A stretch of 64,000 nt of DNA from positions 62,001 through 126,000 of the forward strand of contig CAKQRZ010000003.1 in the NCBI GenBank assembly GCA_934271715.1, given 5' to 3'. This DNA is from an uncultured Alphaproteobacteria bacterium. Lineage in GTDB: Bacteria > Pseudomonadota > Alphaproteobacteria > RF32 > CAG-239. A program made the position numbers and the translations under genes. The notes under the pieces are model-generated. The model did no database searches. It was not told where the DNA came from and saw only the letters and a list, made by a program, of their open reading frames with translations. Numbering within the stretch: the first letter of the stretch is position 1; each line of letters begins with the position of its first letter. Below are positions 34,555-41,634 of this stretch, piece by piece.

Positions 34555-35556
34555 GTGGAGTTCGGCGTAAAAAATCACACATTCGGAAATAACACATTCA
34601 GAACGAAACAGACGGACGTTTCTGGTCTGGGCTGTGGATTGCTTCGTCGTTACACTCCTCGCAATGACGCCGAAGGAAACAACATCGCATTTAAGGGTTT
34701 GGATGCCGTGCGTCAATACGCCTCAAAACTCTTTGAAACTGCGGAGAGTGGTGTAGATAAAGTGGTTTCTAGCTGCGAAAAAAATCCTAGTGTACATTGG
34801 AGGTACATGAATTTTTTGAGACAGCGTAAAACTGCTTTAGATGCGCCGCTATACGCGGTTTCAGCTGGTCGGTCAATGATTGAAATGCTGGGTGTTCTGG
34901 CGATTATCGCGGTTTTGACAGTCGGAGGCATTGCCGGATATTCAAAAGCCATGAAAAAATATCAGGCGAATAAAGTAGTTGGCGAAATCATACATGTACT
35001 TGCTAAAATTAAAGAACTTTCTGAAAATAATAAGTGGTATGATATTTACGACCTTGACGAGGAAACAAAAAAAACTCTTGGCTTATGTTTGCCTTCCGCT
35101 GAAAACTGCAGCGGATATCAACGTACTCCGGTTGGAGAAATTGAGATAGACGGAGGCGTTTTTATGAGAGATGCTGACGCTGAGTTATGTATTTCAGCAT
35201 TTAACAATATTGTCATCCCCTTAAAAGGTAATATTAGGGAGTTTAAGGTACGTAACACGATAAAAAATAGGGATGACACACTAAAGGAAAAGTATGAATG
35301 CATGAATAAATGTGAGGATAAATGTAAGAATGACAGAAATTGCTTAGTCAAATGCCTTAATAAATGTGCTGATGATAATAATCCTTATGCAGGTATTTGC
35401 TTAACGGGGGACGAAAGAGAATGTTCCAGTGGTGATAACTATCTCAATATTGATGATGCTAGAGTTATGACGGAAATCAACGCGGCCTGCAATAGCGGAA
35501 TTGATAAAAAAGCAGACTTTTTACTTATTCTGTTCAAAAAAGGGTTTATCTTTTGA
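34555..35556 (+). CDS. Type IV pilin-like protein 5, behind a phase-variable leader
   Basis: The frame is open from 34501, just after the CT tract; GTG 34555 is only the first internal start and ATG 34463 is probably the intended one. The leader includes a palindromic repeat read as GCGLLRRYTPRNDAEGN, then AFKGLDAVRQYASKLFETAE, a diverged form of the stretch in pilins 3 and 4. The pilin core is GRSMIEMLGVLAIIAVL. The globular domain has a Cys-rich insert (CMNKCEDKCKNDRNCLVKC) not found in the sisters, and the C-terminus lacks the usual paired-Cys ending (LLILFKKGFIF). It is the most divergent member and sits in the accessory island. Confidence 0.75.
   Translation: MEFGVKNHTFGNNTFRTKQTDVSGLGCGLLRRYTPRNDAEGNNIAFKGLDAVRQYASKLFETAESGVDKVVSSCEKNPSVHWRYMNFLRQRKTALDAPLYAVSAGRSMIEMLGVLAIIAVLTVGGIAGYSKAMKKYQANKVVGEIIHVLAKIKELSENNKWYDIYDLDEETKKTLGLCLPSAENCSGYQRTPVGEIEIDGGVFMRDADAELCISAFNNIVIPLKGNIREFKVRNTIKNRDDTLKEKYECMNKCEDKCKNDRNCLVKCLNKCADDNNPYAGICLTGDERECSSGDNYLNIDDARVMTEINAACNSGIDKKADFLLILFKKGFIF
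34634..34671 (+). repeat. Palindromic repeat element read in frame in pilin 5
   Basis: TGGATTGCTTCGTCGTTACA and on to CTCGCAATGACGCCG; one base different from the element at 21102 over most of its length. Confidence 0.8.
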
Positions 35557-35568
35557 ATATCTGCATTA

Positions 35569-35732
35569 GCAAATAAACAAAGCTGTCACAACCTATCTTC
35601 TCTAAGGCACGCACCAAAGCCGCACCGCCCTAGTTTGAAAATACGGACATTAGGGCCGATAATAGCCTTTTGCACCGTGTTGTATATAGTATTTGGAGTT
35701 TGAATATGTTAAAAAGAATTGGTAAATATATC
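35569..35732 (+). pseudogene. Mosaic remnant of a duplicated island segment
   Basis: 35571-35613 resembles 32126-32168, inside the gene at 31719. 35642-35732 resembles 34013-34102, the junction of the genes at 33525 and 34079, including the start MLKRIGKY, which here runs into a stop after a few codons. Everything in between is missing. So a copy of the island once stood here and was deleted down to two scraps, with pilin 5 now lying between the original and the remnant. Confidence 0.75.
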
Positions 35733-35746
35733 AGATAAAATTGATT

Positions 35747-36475
35747 CTATTTATCTTCTTTTTCTTCCGCCAGCGGATAGTCTTGTTTTTTGAAAAAGCC
35801 TTTGCGTTCTTTGCGGCTCATAGACCAGATATTACCCCAGCCGTTTATAGGCTGCACTTCATACTGCGACTTAAAATCAAAATCACGGGAAAAAAACAGC
35901 GACGTGGTTTTGGTATAGTTGTTCATCGGGCAGAAGCCGTAAAAATCCACCTGCAGCAAATTTGCCTCCCGCAAATATTTAACGGCATTAAAATATTCCA
36001 AGCTGGTGTTAATCCGGTCGCTGTCGTCCAAAATCACCAAACCGCCGGCGGCTAAGGCTTTGACTGCGTTGGCGGCGCATTCGGCGCGGCGTTTGCCGTC
36101 TACCACAATCACATCATATTTTTCGCCGTCGGCAAAAATCATATCTTCATAGCCTTGTTTTTCATCGCAATAGCGCATTTGCCAATTCGGAGCGCTGAAC
36201 TCGGCAGAAAATTTTTCGTACCATTCCGGCTTGTCTTCTATGCTAACAACCTTTTGCGCGCGTTTTGCCCAATACATAGATGAATAGCCCGTGCCAAATT
36301 CAAAGATTTTTTTTTGGCTATAGTCAAACTGCGACAGATATTCAATCGCCGGATATGTATACCACGGGATAGGGTTGCCGTCTCTGTCTAAACATACCTT
36401 TTCATTCATACTGCGCTCAATGGCAAAATCCTTACGCCACATATCTATAAACTGCTGAAAACGCTGACTATACAT
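35747..36475 (-). CDS. SAM-dependent methyltransferase-like protein
   Basis: A 242-residue protein with a Rossmann methyltransferase fold. I start it at ATG 36475 (MYSQRFQQFIDMW), with AGGAG eight bases before; the longer frame lacks a site. Motif I is IFEFGTGYSSMYWA at about residue 60, the acidic residue of motif II is in VVSIEDKPEWY, and DVIVVDGKRR and GGLVILDDSDR are the later strands. The FGTGYSS and ILDD forms are common in FkbM-like or sugar-associated methyltransferases of unknown substrate. It stands alone between the island and the BI-1 gene and is transcribed away from the latter. Confidence 0.75.
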   Translation of the reverse strand: MYSQRFQQFIDMWRKDFAIERSMNEKVCLDRDGNPIPWYTYPAIEYLSQFDYSQKKIFEFGTGYSSMYWAKRAQKVVSIEDKPEWYEKFSAEFSAPNWQMRYCDEKQGYEDMIFADGEKYDVIVVDGKRRAECAANAVKALAAGGLVILDDSDRINTSLEYFNAVKYLREANLLQVDFYGFCPMNNYTKTTSLFFSRDFDFKSQYEVQPINGWGNIWSMSRKERKGFFKKQDYPLAEEKEDK

Positions 36476-36612
36476 TTTTATATCTCCTGCCAAAGCTATA
36501 GCAGTATTTTCAGAAAAAGCCAAGAGTTTTTGTTTTGCTTGCAATATTTATTGATTTTAACAAATTTTCGCCCTATATTTTATAATGATAATAAATTAAG
36601 GAGGAATTTTAA

Positions 36613-37344
36613 ATGTCAGAATCAGAACAAATTGTACGCAAATCGGCTATTGAACGCGTGGACGAAGGATTGCGCCAATATATGATTAAAGTTTTCAACT
36701 ATATGGGATTGAGTTTGGTTGTTACCGCACTTGCCGCGTATGTAACTTTGTACACGCCGGTGATTAACTGGATGTTTTCGGTTGACCAAGCCGCTCAGAC
36801 TGTTTCGCTTTCAGCATTCGGCTGGATTATCACTTTAGCTCCGCTCGCCATGATTTTCGGCTTTAACGCGGTTCTGAATAAAGGCAGCATGGCGGCAGCT
36901 CAAGCTATGTTTTGGGCATTTTCGGTAGTTATGGGTATGTCTTTGGCTGACATAGCTCTGATTTATACCGGCGACAGCATTGCCCGCGTATTCTTAATCA
37001 CTGCCGCAACTTTCGGCGGAATGAGCCTGTTTGGCTACACAACCAAAAAAGATTTGACGGGAATCGGCTCGTTTATGTATATGGGCTTGTGGGGAATTAT
37101 CATCGCCAGCATTGTCAATATATTCTTAAAAAGCAGCGGCCTATACTACGCTATTTCTTACATTGCCGTATTGATTTTTACTGTTTTGACAGCCTATGAT
37201 GTACAAACAATCAAAGCAATGTACTATTCTTCGGATAATGAAGATACTGTGTCTCGCAAAGCTATTGCCGGCGCAATGAATCTTTATCTGGACTTTATCA
37301 ACCTGTTTATTTATTTGATGAGAATTATGGGTGATAGAAAATAA
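36613..37344 (+). CDS. BAX inhibitor-1 family membrane protein
   Basis: A seven-span inner-membrane protein of the BI-1/YccA/YbhL family, in bacteria linked to FtsH or to ion leak; exact function here unknown. The C-terminal region has the family hallmarks YDVQTIKAMYYSS and AIAGAMNLYLDFINLFIYLMRIMG. Length 243, ATG behind AAGGAGG. It is followed by its own terminator, then the rpmH promoter. Confidence 0.92.
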   Translation: MSESEQIVRKSAIERVDEGLRQYMIKVFNYMGLSLVVTALAAYVTLYTPVINWMFSVDQAAQTVSLSAFGWIITLAPLAMIFGFNAVLNKGSMAAAQAMFWAFSVVMGMSLADIALIYTGDSIARVFLITAATFGGMSLFGYTTKKDLTGIGSFMYMGLWGIIIASIVNIFLKSSGLYYAISYIAVLIFTVLTAYDVQTIKAMYYSSDNEDTVSRKAIAGAMNLYLDFINLFIYLMRIMGDRK

Positions 37345-37363
37345 TTTTTCGCAAAAACAAACC

Positions 37364-37388
37364 AAAGCGGCTATTTTGCCGCTTTTTT
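37364..37388 (+). terminator. Terminator of the BI-1 gene
   Basis: AAAGCGGC, loop TATTTT, GCCGCTTTTTTT, 19 bases after the stop. Confidence 0.9.
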
Positions 37389-37390
37389 TA

Positions 37391-37419
37391 TTGACTTATA
37401 GTTTTTATGCGTTTATAAA
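37391..37419 (+). promoter_or_regulatory. Promoter of rpmH-rnpA-yidD-yidC-engB
   Basis: TTGACT (37391-37396), 17 bases and TATAAA (37414-37419): a strong sigma70-type promoter directly after the terminator, 73 bases before rpmH. Confidence 0.75.
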
Positions 37420-37491
37420 GAGAGCGAAAAATACCGAGAGTCTGCATGGGGCAGGCTTTAAATAACTAATAATTAACCGGAGATTTTAAAA

Positions 37492-37626
37492 ATGAAAAGA
37501 ACATATCAGCCAAGTAAATTGGTACGCACTCGCCGTCACGGCTTCAGAACTCGTATGGCAACCGTTAGCGGACGCAAAGTATTATCAGCCCGCAGAGCCA
37601 GAGGTCGTAAAAGAATTTCTGCTTAA
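37492..37626 (+). CDS. rpmH: Ribosomal protein L34
   Basis: A 44-residue basic protein of the large subunit. It reads [20 protein letters not shown], then [20 protein letters not shown] and ends RISA, the nearly invariant L34 sequence. ATG 37492 lies behind CCGGAG. It is followed 10 bases later by rnpA, the universal order. Confidence 0.98.
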   Translation: MKRTYQPSKLVRTRRHGFRTRMATVSGRKVLSARRARGRKRISA

Positions 37627-37636
37627 AGTAGCAAAA

Positions 37637-38041
37637 ATGAGTGAATTTCTGATTCTGAAAAAAAGAAAAGATTTTCTCAGAGCCGCCAAAGACATTACCA
37701 TGGTTTCTAAAAACGTAATGTTACAGGCGGCTCGCCCTTTATCTGCCGATATTCCGGCGGAGGAAAGCCGTAAAGCACGAATCGGATTTACGGCTACTAA
37801 GCGTTTGGGCAAAGCGCATATCCGTAACCGTACAAAACGCCGCTTACGCGCAGTTGTACGAGAAATTTATAAAAAATATGCTTTAGATAATGTTGATTAT
37901 GTTTTAGTCGGACGTTTTGATACTTGGTGCTGTCCGTATGCCGATTTGAAACGCGATGTTATTTGGACGTTTCGCAAAACTAATAAAATGATTTTACAAG
38001 GGGATGAGAATGCTGAAAAAACTCCTCATTCTGCCGATTAA
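37637..38041 (+). CDS. rnpA: Ribonuclease P protein component
   Basis: The protein subunit that helps RNase P RNA trim the 5' ends of tRNAs. The family motif [14 protein letters not shown] is at about residue 70-83, preceded by [30 protein letters not shown] at the start is typical. Length 134, slightly longer than average. It overlaps the start of yidD by 32 bases, so the two are coupled. No RNase P RNA gene is seen in the window. Confidence 0.95.
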   Translation: MSEFLILKKRKDFLRAAKDITMVSKNVMLQAARPLSADIPAEESRKARIGFTATKRLGKAHIRNRTKRRLRAVVREIYKKYALDNVDYVLVGRFDTWCCPYADLKRDVIWTFRKTNKMILQGDENAEKTPHSAD

Positions 38042-38249
38042 ACTTTATCAGCTCTGCATTTCGCCATGGTGTCCGGGCGTTTGCCGTTTCAGGCCAACCT
38101 GCTCGCAATATATGATTGAAGCCATACAAGTCCACGGAATTTGCAAAGGATTATATTTAGGCATAAAACGCATTTTGCGCTGCAATCCGTGGGGCGGAAG
38201 CGGCTATGACCCCGTGCCACCGAAAGAATCAAAGCATAAGTTGCCATAA
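38010..38249 (+). CDS. yidD: Membrane protein insertion efficiency factor YidD
   Basis: A small membrane-bound helper of YidC. The family signature is [27 protein letters not shown], of which [10 protein letters not shown] is decisive, followed by [18 protein letters not shown] prefer ATG 38010 ([14 protein letters not shown]) because AAGGGG lies six bases before it; ATG 38004 is in frame but touches that site. It lies within the end of rnpA and leads to yidC. Confidence 0.95.
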   Translation: MLKKLLILPIKLYQLCISPWCPGVCRFRPTCSQYMIEAIQVHGICKGLYLGIKRILRCNPWGGSGYDPVPPKESKHKLP

Positions 38250-38311
38250 TAGCTTGCTTTTTTAGCTGTTTTATTTTAGATAGAAGAAGATTTGTTTAAT
38301 GGGAGCATACA

Positions 38312-40015
38312 ATGACTAATGATGATTTTAAGAGTTTTATCACAGCCGTGTTTTTGTCGGCGCTGGTAGTTTTGGGTGTAAACTATTTCTTTCCACAGCA
38401 AGAAGCTGAAACCGAAACAGCGGCAATAGAAGAAGCGCAAACGCCGGTTGCCGAAGAAATGCCTGTAGCAAACGACACCGCTGTAACCGTTTATGCGCCG
38501 GTTGAAGAAGTGCTTAAACAAGATGAACGCCTAAAAATCAGCAATGGCGTTATTAACGGCAGCATCCGCTTGAAGGGTGCTCGTTTTGATGAAATTCTGC
38601 TTGATAAATACAAACTGACCTTGGACGCCGACAGTCCGGATGTTGAGCTTTTATCTCCGGCTAAAACCGAAAATTCTTATTACGCCGACTATGGTTGGCT
38701 TTCCGGCGACAAGTCTTTATTGCTCCCGAATAAAGACACAATGTGGTCAGTTGAAGGTAATCAGGAATTGACGCCAAGCACGCCGGTTACGCTGGTTTGG
38801 CAAAACGGACAAGGCGTTAAATTTATCTATACTGTCAGCCTTGATGACAACTATCTGTTTGATATTAAACAAACCATAGAAAACAACAGCGGACATGAAA
38901 TCACGGTTTATCCGTATGGTTTGTTCAGCAAAACCATTAACGATTCTATGCGCGGACACAGAGTGGAAGATAAAAGAAGAGGCGGCTACGCGGTGCATGA
39001 AGGCTTTACCGGTATTATTGACGGCGACTTAAAAGAAATCAGATACAACAAACTTGATACAGAAAAAGAGCCTGAAACTTTTGAAACAACAGGCGGCTGG
39101 ATTTCTTTGACCGACAGATATTGGTTCAGCGCCTTTATCTTTAACGACACCTACAAAGCAAAAGTAACCTTGCGTAAAACCAATGACAACACTTTTCAGC
39201 TGGACTTTAAAGGTCTGCCGATGCAAATTCAATCCGGCAGTTCGGCAAGTTTCAGCTCGCAAATGTACGCCGGCGCTAAAGAAATTAAACTTTTGGATAA
39301 GTATTCCGAAAACATCAAAAAATTTGACTTAAACGTTGACTTTGGTTGGTATTACTTTTTGACTAAACCGTTCTTTTACATTTTGGACTATTTATATCAT
39401 TTAATCGGCAATATGGGCTGGGCGATTTTGCTGTTCGCAGCATTGCTGCGTCTGCTGATGTTTCCGATTGCCAACAAATCATACGAAAGTATGTCTAAAA
39501 TGAAGAAATTGCAGCCAAAAATGCAGGCTCTGCAAGAACTTTATAAAGATGATAAAATGGCGCTGCAGCGTGCCACCATGGAGCTTTACAGCCGCGAAAA
39601 AGTTAATCCGGCTTCGGGCTGTCTGCCGCTGTTTATTCAAATTCCGATTTTCTTCTCACTGTATAAGGTGTTGAATATCGCGATTGAAATCCGTCATGCA
39701 CCGTTTATCGGTTGGATTAAAGACTTATCAGCTCCGGACTCGCTGACAATTTCAACTTGGGCGCATATTTATGTTCCGTCTTTGCTGGATATTGGCGTAT
39801 GGCCGCTGATTTACGGCGTTACCATGTTTATTCAACAAAAACTGAATCCGGCTCCGGCTAACAAAGACCAAGCCCGCATGATGGCGCTGATGCCGCTGAT
39901 TTTTATGATAATGTTTGCGCATTTCGCCGTAGGTTTGGTAATTTATTGGACACTCAGCAACATTCTTTCTGTAATTCAACAAAAATATATTATGCATAAA
40001 AATGGTGTGAAATGA
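38312..40015 (+). CDS. yidC: Membrane protein insertase YidC
   Basis: Inserts inner-membrane proteins alone or with SecYEG. Residues about 8-27 are the first span, followed by a large periplasmic domain (about 60-345), typical of Gram-negative YidC. The conserved insertase core follows: MGWAILLFAALLRLLMFPIA with the key Arg of the groove, SMSKMKKLQPKMQALQELY and ASGCLPLFIQIPIFFSLYKV. The final span ends YWTLSNILSVIQQ. Length 567 is normal. It overlaps engB by four bases. Confidence 0.97.
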   Translation: MTNDDFKSFITAVFLSALVVLGVNYFFPQQEAETETAAIEEAQTPVAEEMPVANDTAVTVYAPVEEVLKQDERLKISNGVINGSIRLKGARFDEILLDKYKLTLDADSPDVELLSPAKTENSYYADYGWLSGDKSLLLPNKDTMWSVEGNQELTPSTPVTLVWQNGQGVKFIYTVSLDDNYLFDIKQTIENNSGHEITVYPYGLFSKTINDSMRGHRVEDKRRGGYAVHEGFTGIIDGDLKEIRYNKLDTEKEPETFETTGGWISLTDRYWFSAFIFNDTYKAKVTLRKTNDNTFQLDFKGLPMQIQSGSSASFSSQMYAGAKEIKLLDKYSENIKKFDLNVDFGWYYFLTKPFFYILDYLYHLIGNMGWAILLFAALLRLLMFPIANKSYESMSKMKKLQPKMQALQELYKDDKMALQRATMELYSREKVNPASGCLPLFIQIPIFFSLYKVLNIAIEIRHAPFIGWIKDLSAPDSLTISTWAHIYVPSLLDIGVWPLIYGVTMFIQQKLNPAPANKDQARMMALMPLIFMIMFAHFAVGLVIYWTLSNILSVIQQKYIMHKNGVK

Positions 40016-40647
40016 GTGAAAAATTCTCTAAAGAAGAACTGCAAACGGCAGCTGCACAATTTACCCGCCCCTGCAATTTTGTAATAAGCGTGGCAAATTT
40101 AGTGCAGCTGCCGGAGTCCGATTTTGATGAAGTGGCGTTTGCCGGACGCTCTAACGTTGGAAAATCCAGTCTCATAAATGCGCTGTTTAATCAGACTAAA
40201 CTGGCGAAAACTTCCAGCACTCCGGGACGCACCCAGCAGCTTAACTTTTTTAACTTTGACAATAAACTGTATTTAGTAGACCTCCCAGGTTACGGCTACG
40301 CCAAAGCGCCGGAGAAATTAGTAAAGCAATGGCAGGTGGTGCTGAAAACCTACCTGCGCGGACGCCCGACTTTACGCCGTGTTTTTCTGCTGATAGATTC
40401 CCGCCACGGACTGAAAAAAGAAGACCGTGAGATTATGAAATTGCTTGACGAATCCGCGGTTACCTATCAGGTGGTGCTGACCAAAATTGATAAAATATCC
40501 GAAAAGGCTTTAGCGTCCGTCAGTCTGGCGATTGCCGAAGAATTAAAGAAACACGCCGCCGCTATGCCGAAACCGCTGGCCACCAGCTCCGAAAAGAAAA
40601 TCGGCCTTGATATACTCAAAGCCGAAGTTTGCTCTTTTATGAAATAA
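40012..40647 (+). CDS. engB: Ribosome biogenesis GTP-binding protein EngB (YihA)
   Basis: A small GTPase for 50S subunit assembly. G1 is GRSNVGKSSLINAL (about residue 45), then TPGRTQQLNFF, G3 DLPGYGYAKAP and G4 TKIDK. Length 211 is usual. It starts within the yidC stop (ATGA). It closes the rpmH operon and is convergent with the secretion locus, three bases from its stop. Confidence 0.97.
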   Translation: MSEKFSKEELQTAAAQFTRPCNFVISVANLVQLPESDFDEVAFAGRSNVGKSSLINALFNQTKLAKTSSTPGRTQQLNFFNFDNKLYLVDLPGYGYAKAPEKLVKQWQVVLKTYLRGRPTLRRVFLLIDSRHGLKKEDREIMKLLDESAVTYQVVLTKIDKISEKALASVSLAIAEELKKHAAAMPKPLATSSEKKIGLDILKAEVCSFMK

Positions 40648-40650
40648 ATT

Positions 40651-41625
40651 CTAGGTTACTTCAGTAATGGCGCGGGTGTTGCCTAAACGGCAAATTTGCA
40701 CCACGTGCAGTTTGCGTTTCATTTCATCAAGTGTTTGCTCCACATTAACCGTACCTTGCGTAGAGGCTTGAATACGCTTGATGAATTGCAGATAAGCCTC
40801 TTGAGAACTTTCGGCGTGGATGGTGGCAAAACAGTTATCGTGTCCTGAACCCATCAGCTGCCAAATACCGCTGGCATTACTGGTGGAAATCTCGCCGCCG
40901 ATGATGGCGTCAGGCGTAAAACGCACAACCAAGTCGATGATTTTTGAATAGTCCATCTCGTTAGCTTGGTCGGTACGAGACATTACCAGGTGAACCCGGT
41001 TCGGGTGAGGGACAATAAGCTCGCGCGTATCCTCCACGGTAATAATGCGCTTGTGAATGTCCAAAATTTTCAGAAGGTTATTCAAAAATGTAGTTTTACC
41101 GGTAGAAGTAGCACCGCTTACCAAAATATGTTCGCCACGTTTGATATACAAAAGCAAACGTTCATAAGCATCATCAGGCACTTTAATATCTTTCAGCGGA
41201 TTTAATTTTTGCAACGCATGACCTTGGCGCATGCCGTAATCTTCCAAACCAAAAGCCACGTCGTCGGCATGCAAACGAATTGCCAACGCCACGCCGCCGG
41301 TTAAATCTTCTTCATCATACATCACGTTGCGACCGCAAATTGCCGAAAAACGGTGGTCGCCGGGAATAGTAGCATAAACCAGCGGCGAACCTTGCAAAGG
41401 GTCAAATTTCAGCTCATAGGTATTGGCTATGATGTACAATAAATCCGTTAAATATTCCTTTGACAATTTTTCATCTTTATACATAACCCACGGATAGGCA
41501 CGTTTTCCACGCATACGCAGCCAAATTTGACCGGCGCGGTTAACGGCGACTTCTTCCAAATTGTCTTGAGTATACCAATAGGATAATGGGCGTAAAACTG
41601 ATTCTAAAACCGAAAAATCACTCAT
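40651..41625 (-). CDS. DotB/VirB11-like secretion ATPase
   Basis: A hexameric cytoplasmic ATPase that powers the type IV secretion channel. Walker A is SGATSTGKTTFLNNLL at about residue 170, the Asp box follows as ITVEDTRELIV, Walker B region DAIIGGEIS and the His box GHDNCFATIHAESSQEAY; the N-terminal domain holds EEVAVNRAGQIWLR. Length 324 lies between DotB and VirB11. It is last in the secretion run, nine bases behind the DotG-like C-terminal gene, the position expected for the energising ATPase. PilT-type ATPases are relatives, but the neighbours decide. Confidence 0.88.
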   Translation of the reverse strand: MSDFSVLESVLRPLSYWYTQDNLEEVAVNRAGQIWLRMRGKRAYPWVMYKDEKLSKEYLTDLLYIIANTYELKFDPLQGSPLVYATIPGDHRFSAICGRNVMYDEEDLTGGVALAIRLHADDVAFGLEDYGMRQGHALQKLNPLKDIKVPDDAYERLLLYIKRGEHILVSGATSTGKTTFLNNLLKILDIHKRIITVEDTRELIVPHPNRVHLVMSRTDQANEMDYSKIIDLVVRFTPDAIIGGEISTSNASGIWQLMGSGHDNCFATIHAESSQEAYLQFIKRIQASTQGTVNVEQTLDEMKRKLHVVQICRLGNTRAITEVT

Positions 41626-41634
41626 TTTTTTCTC

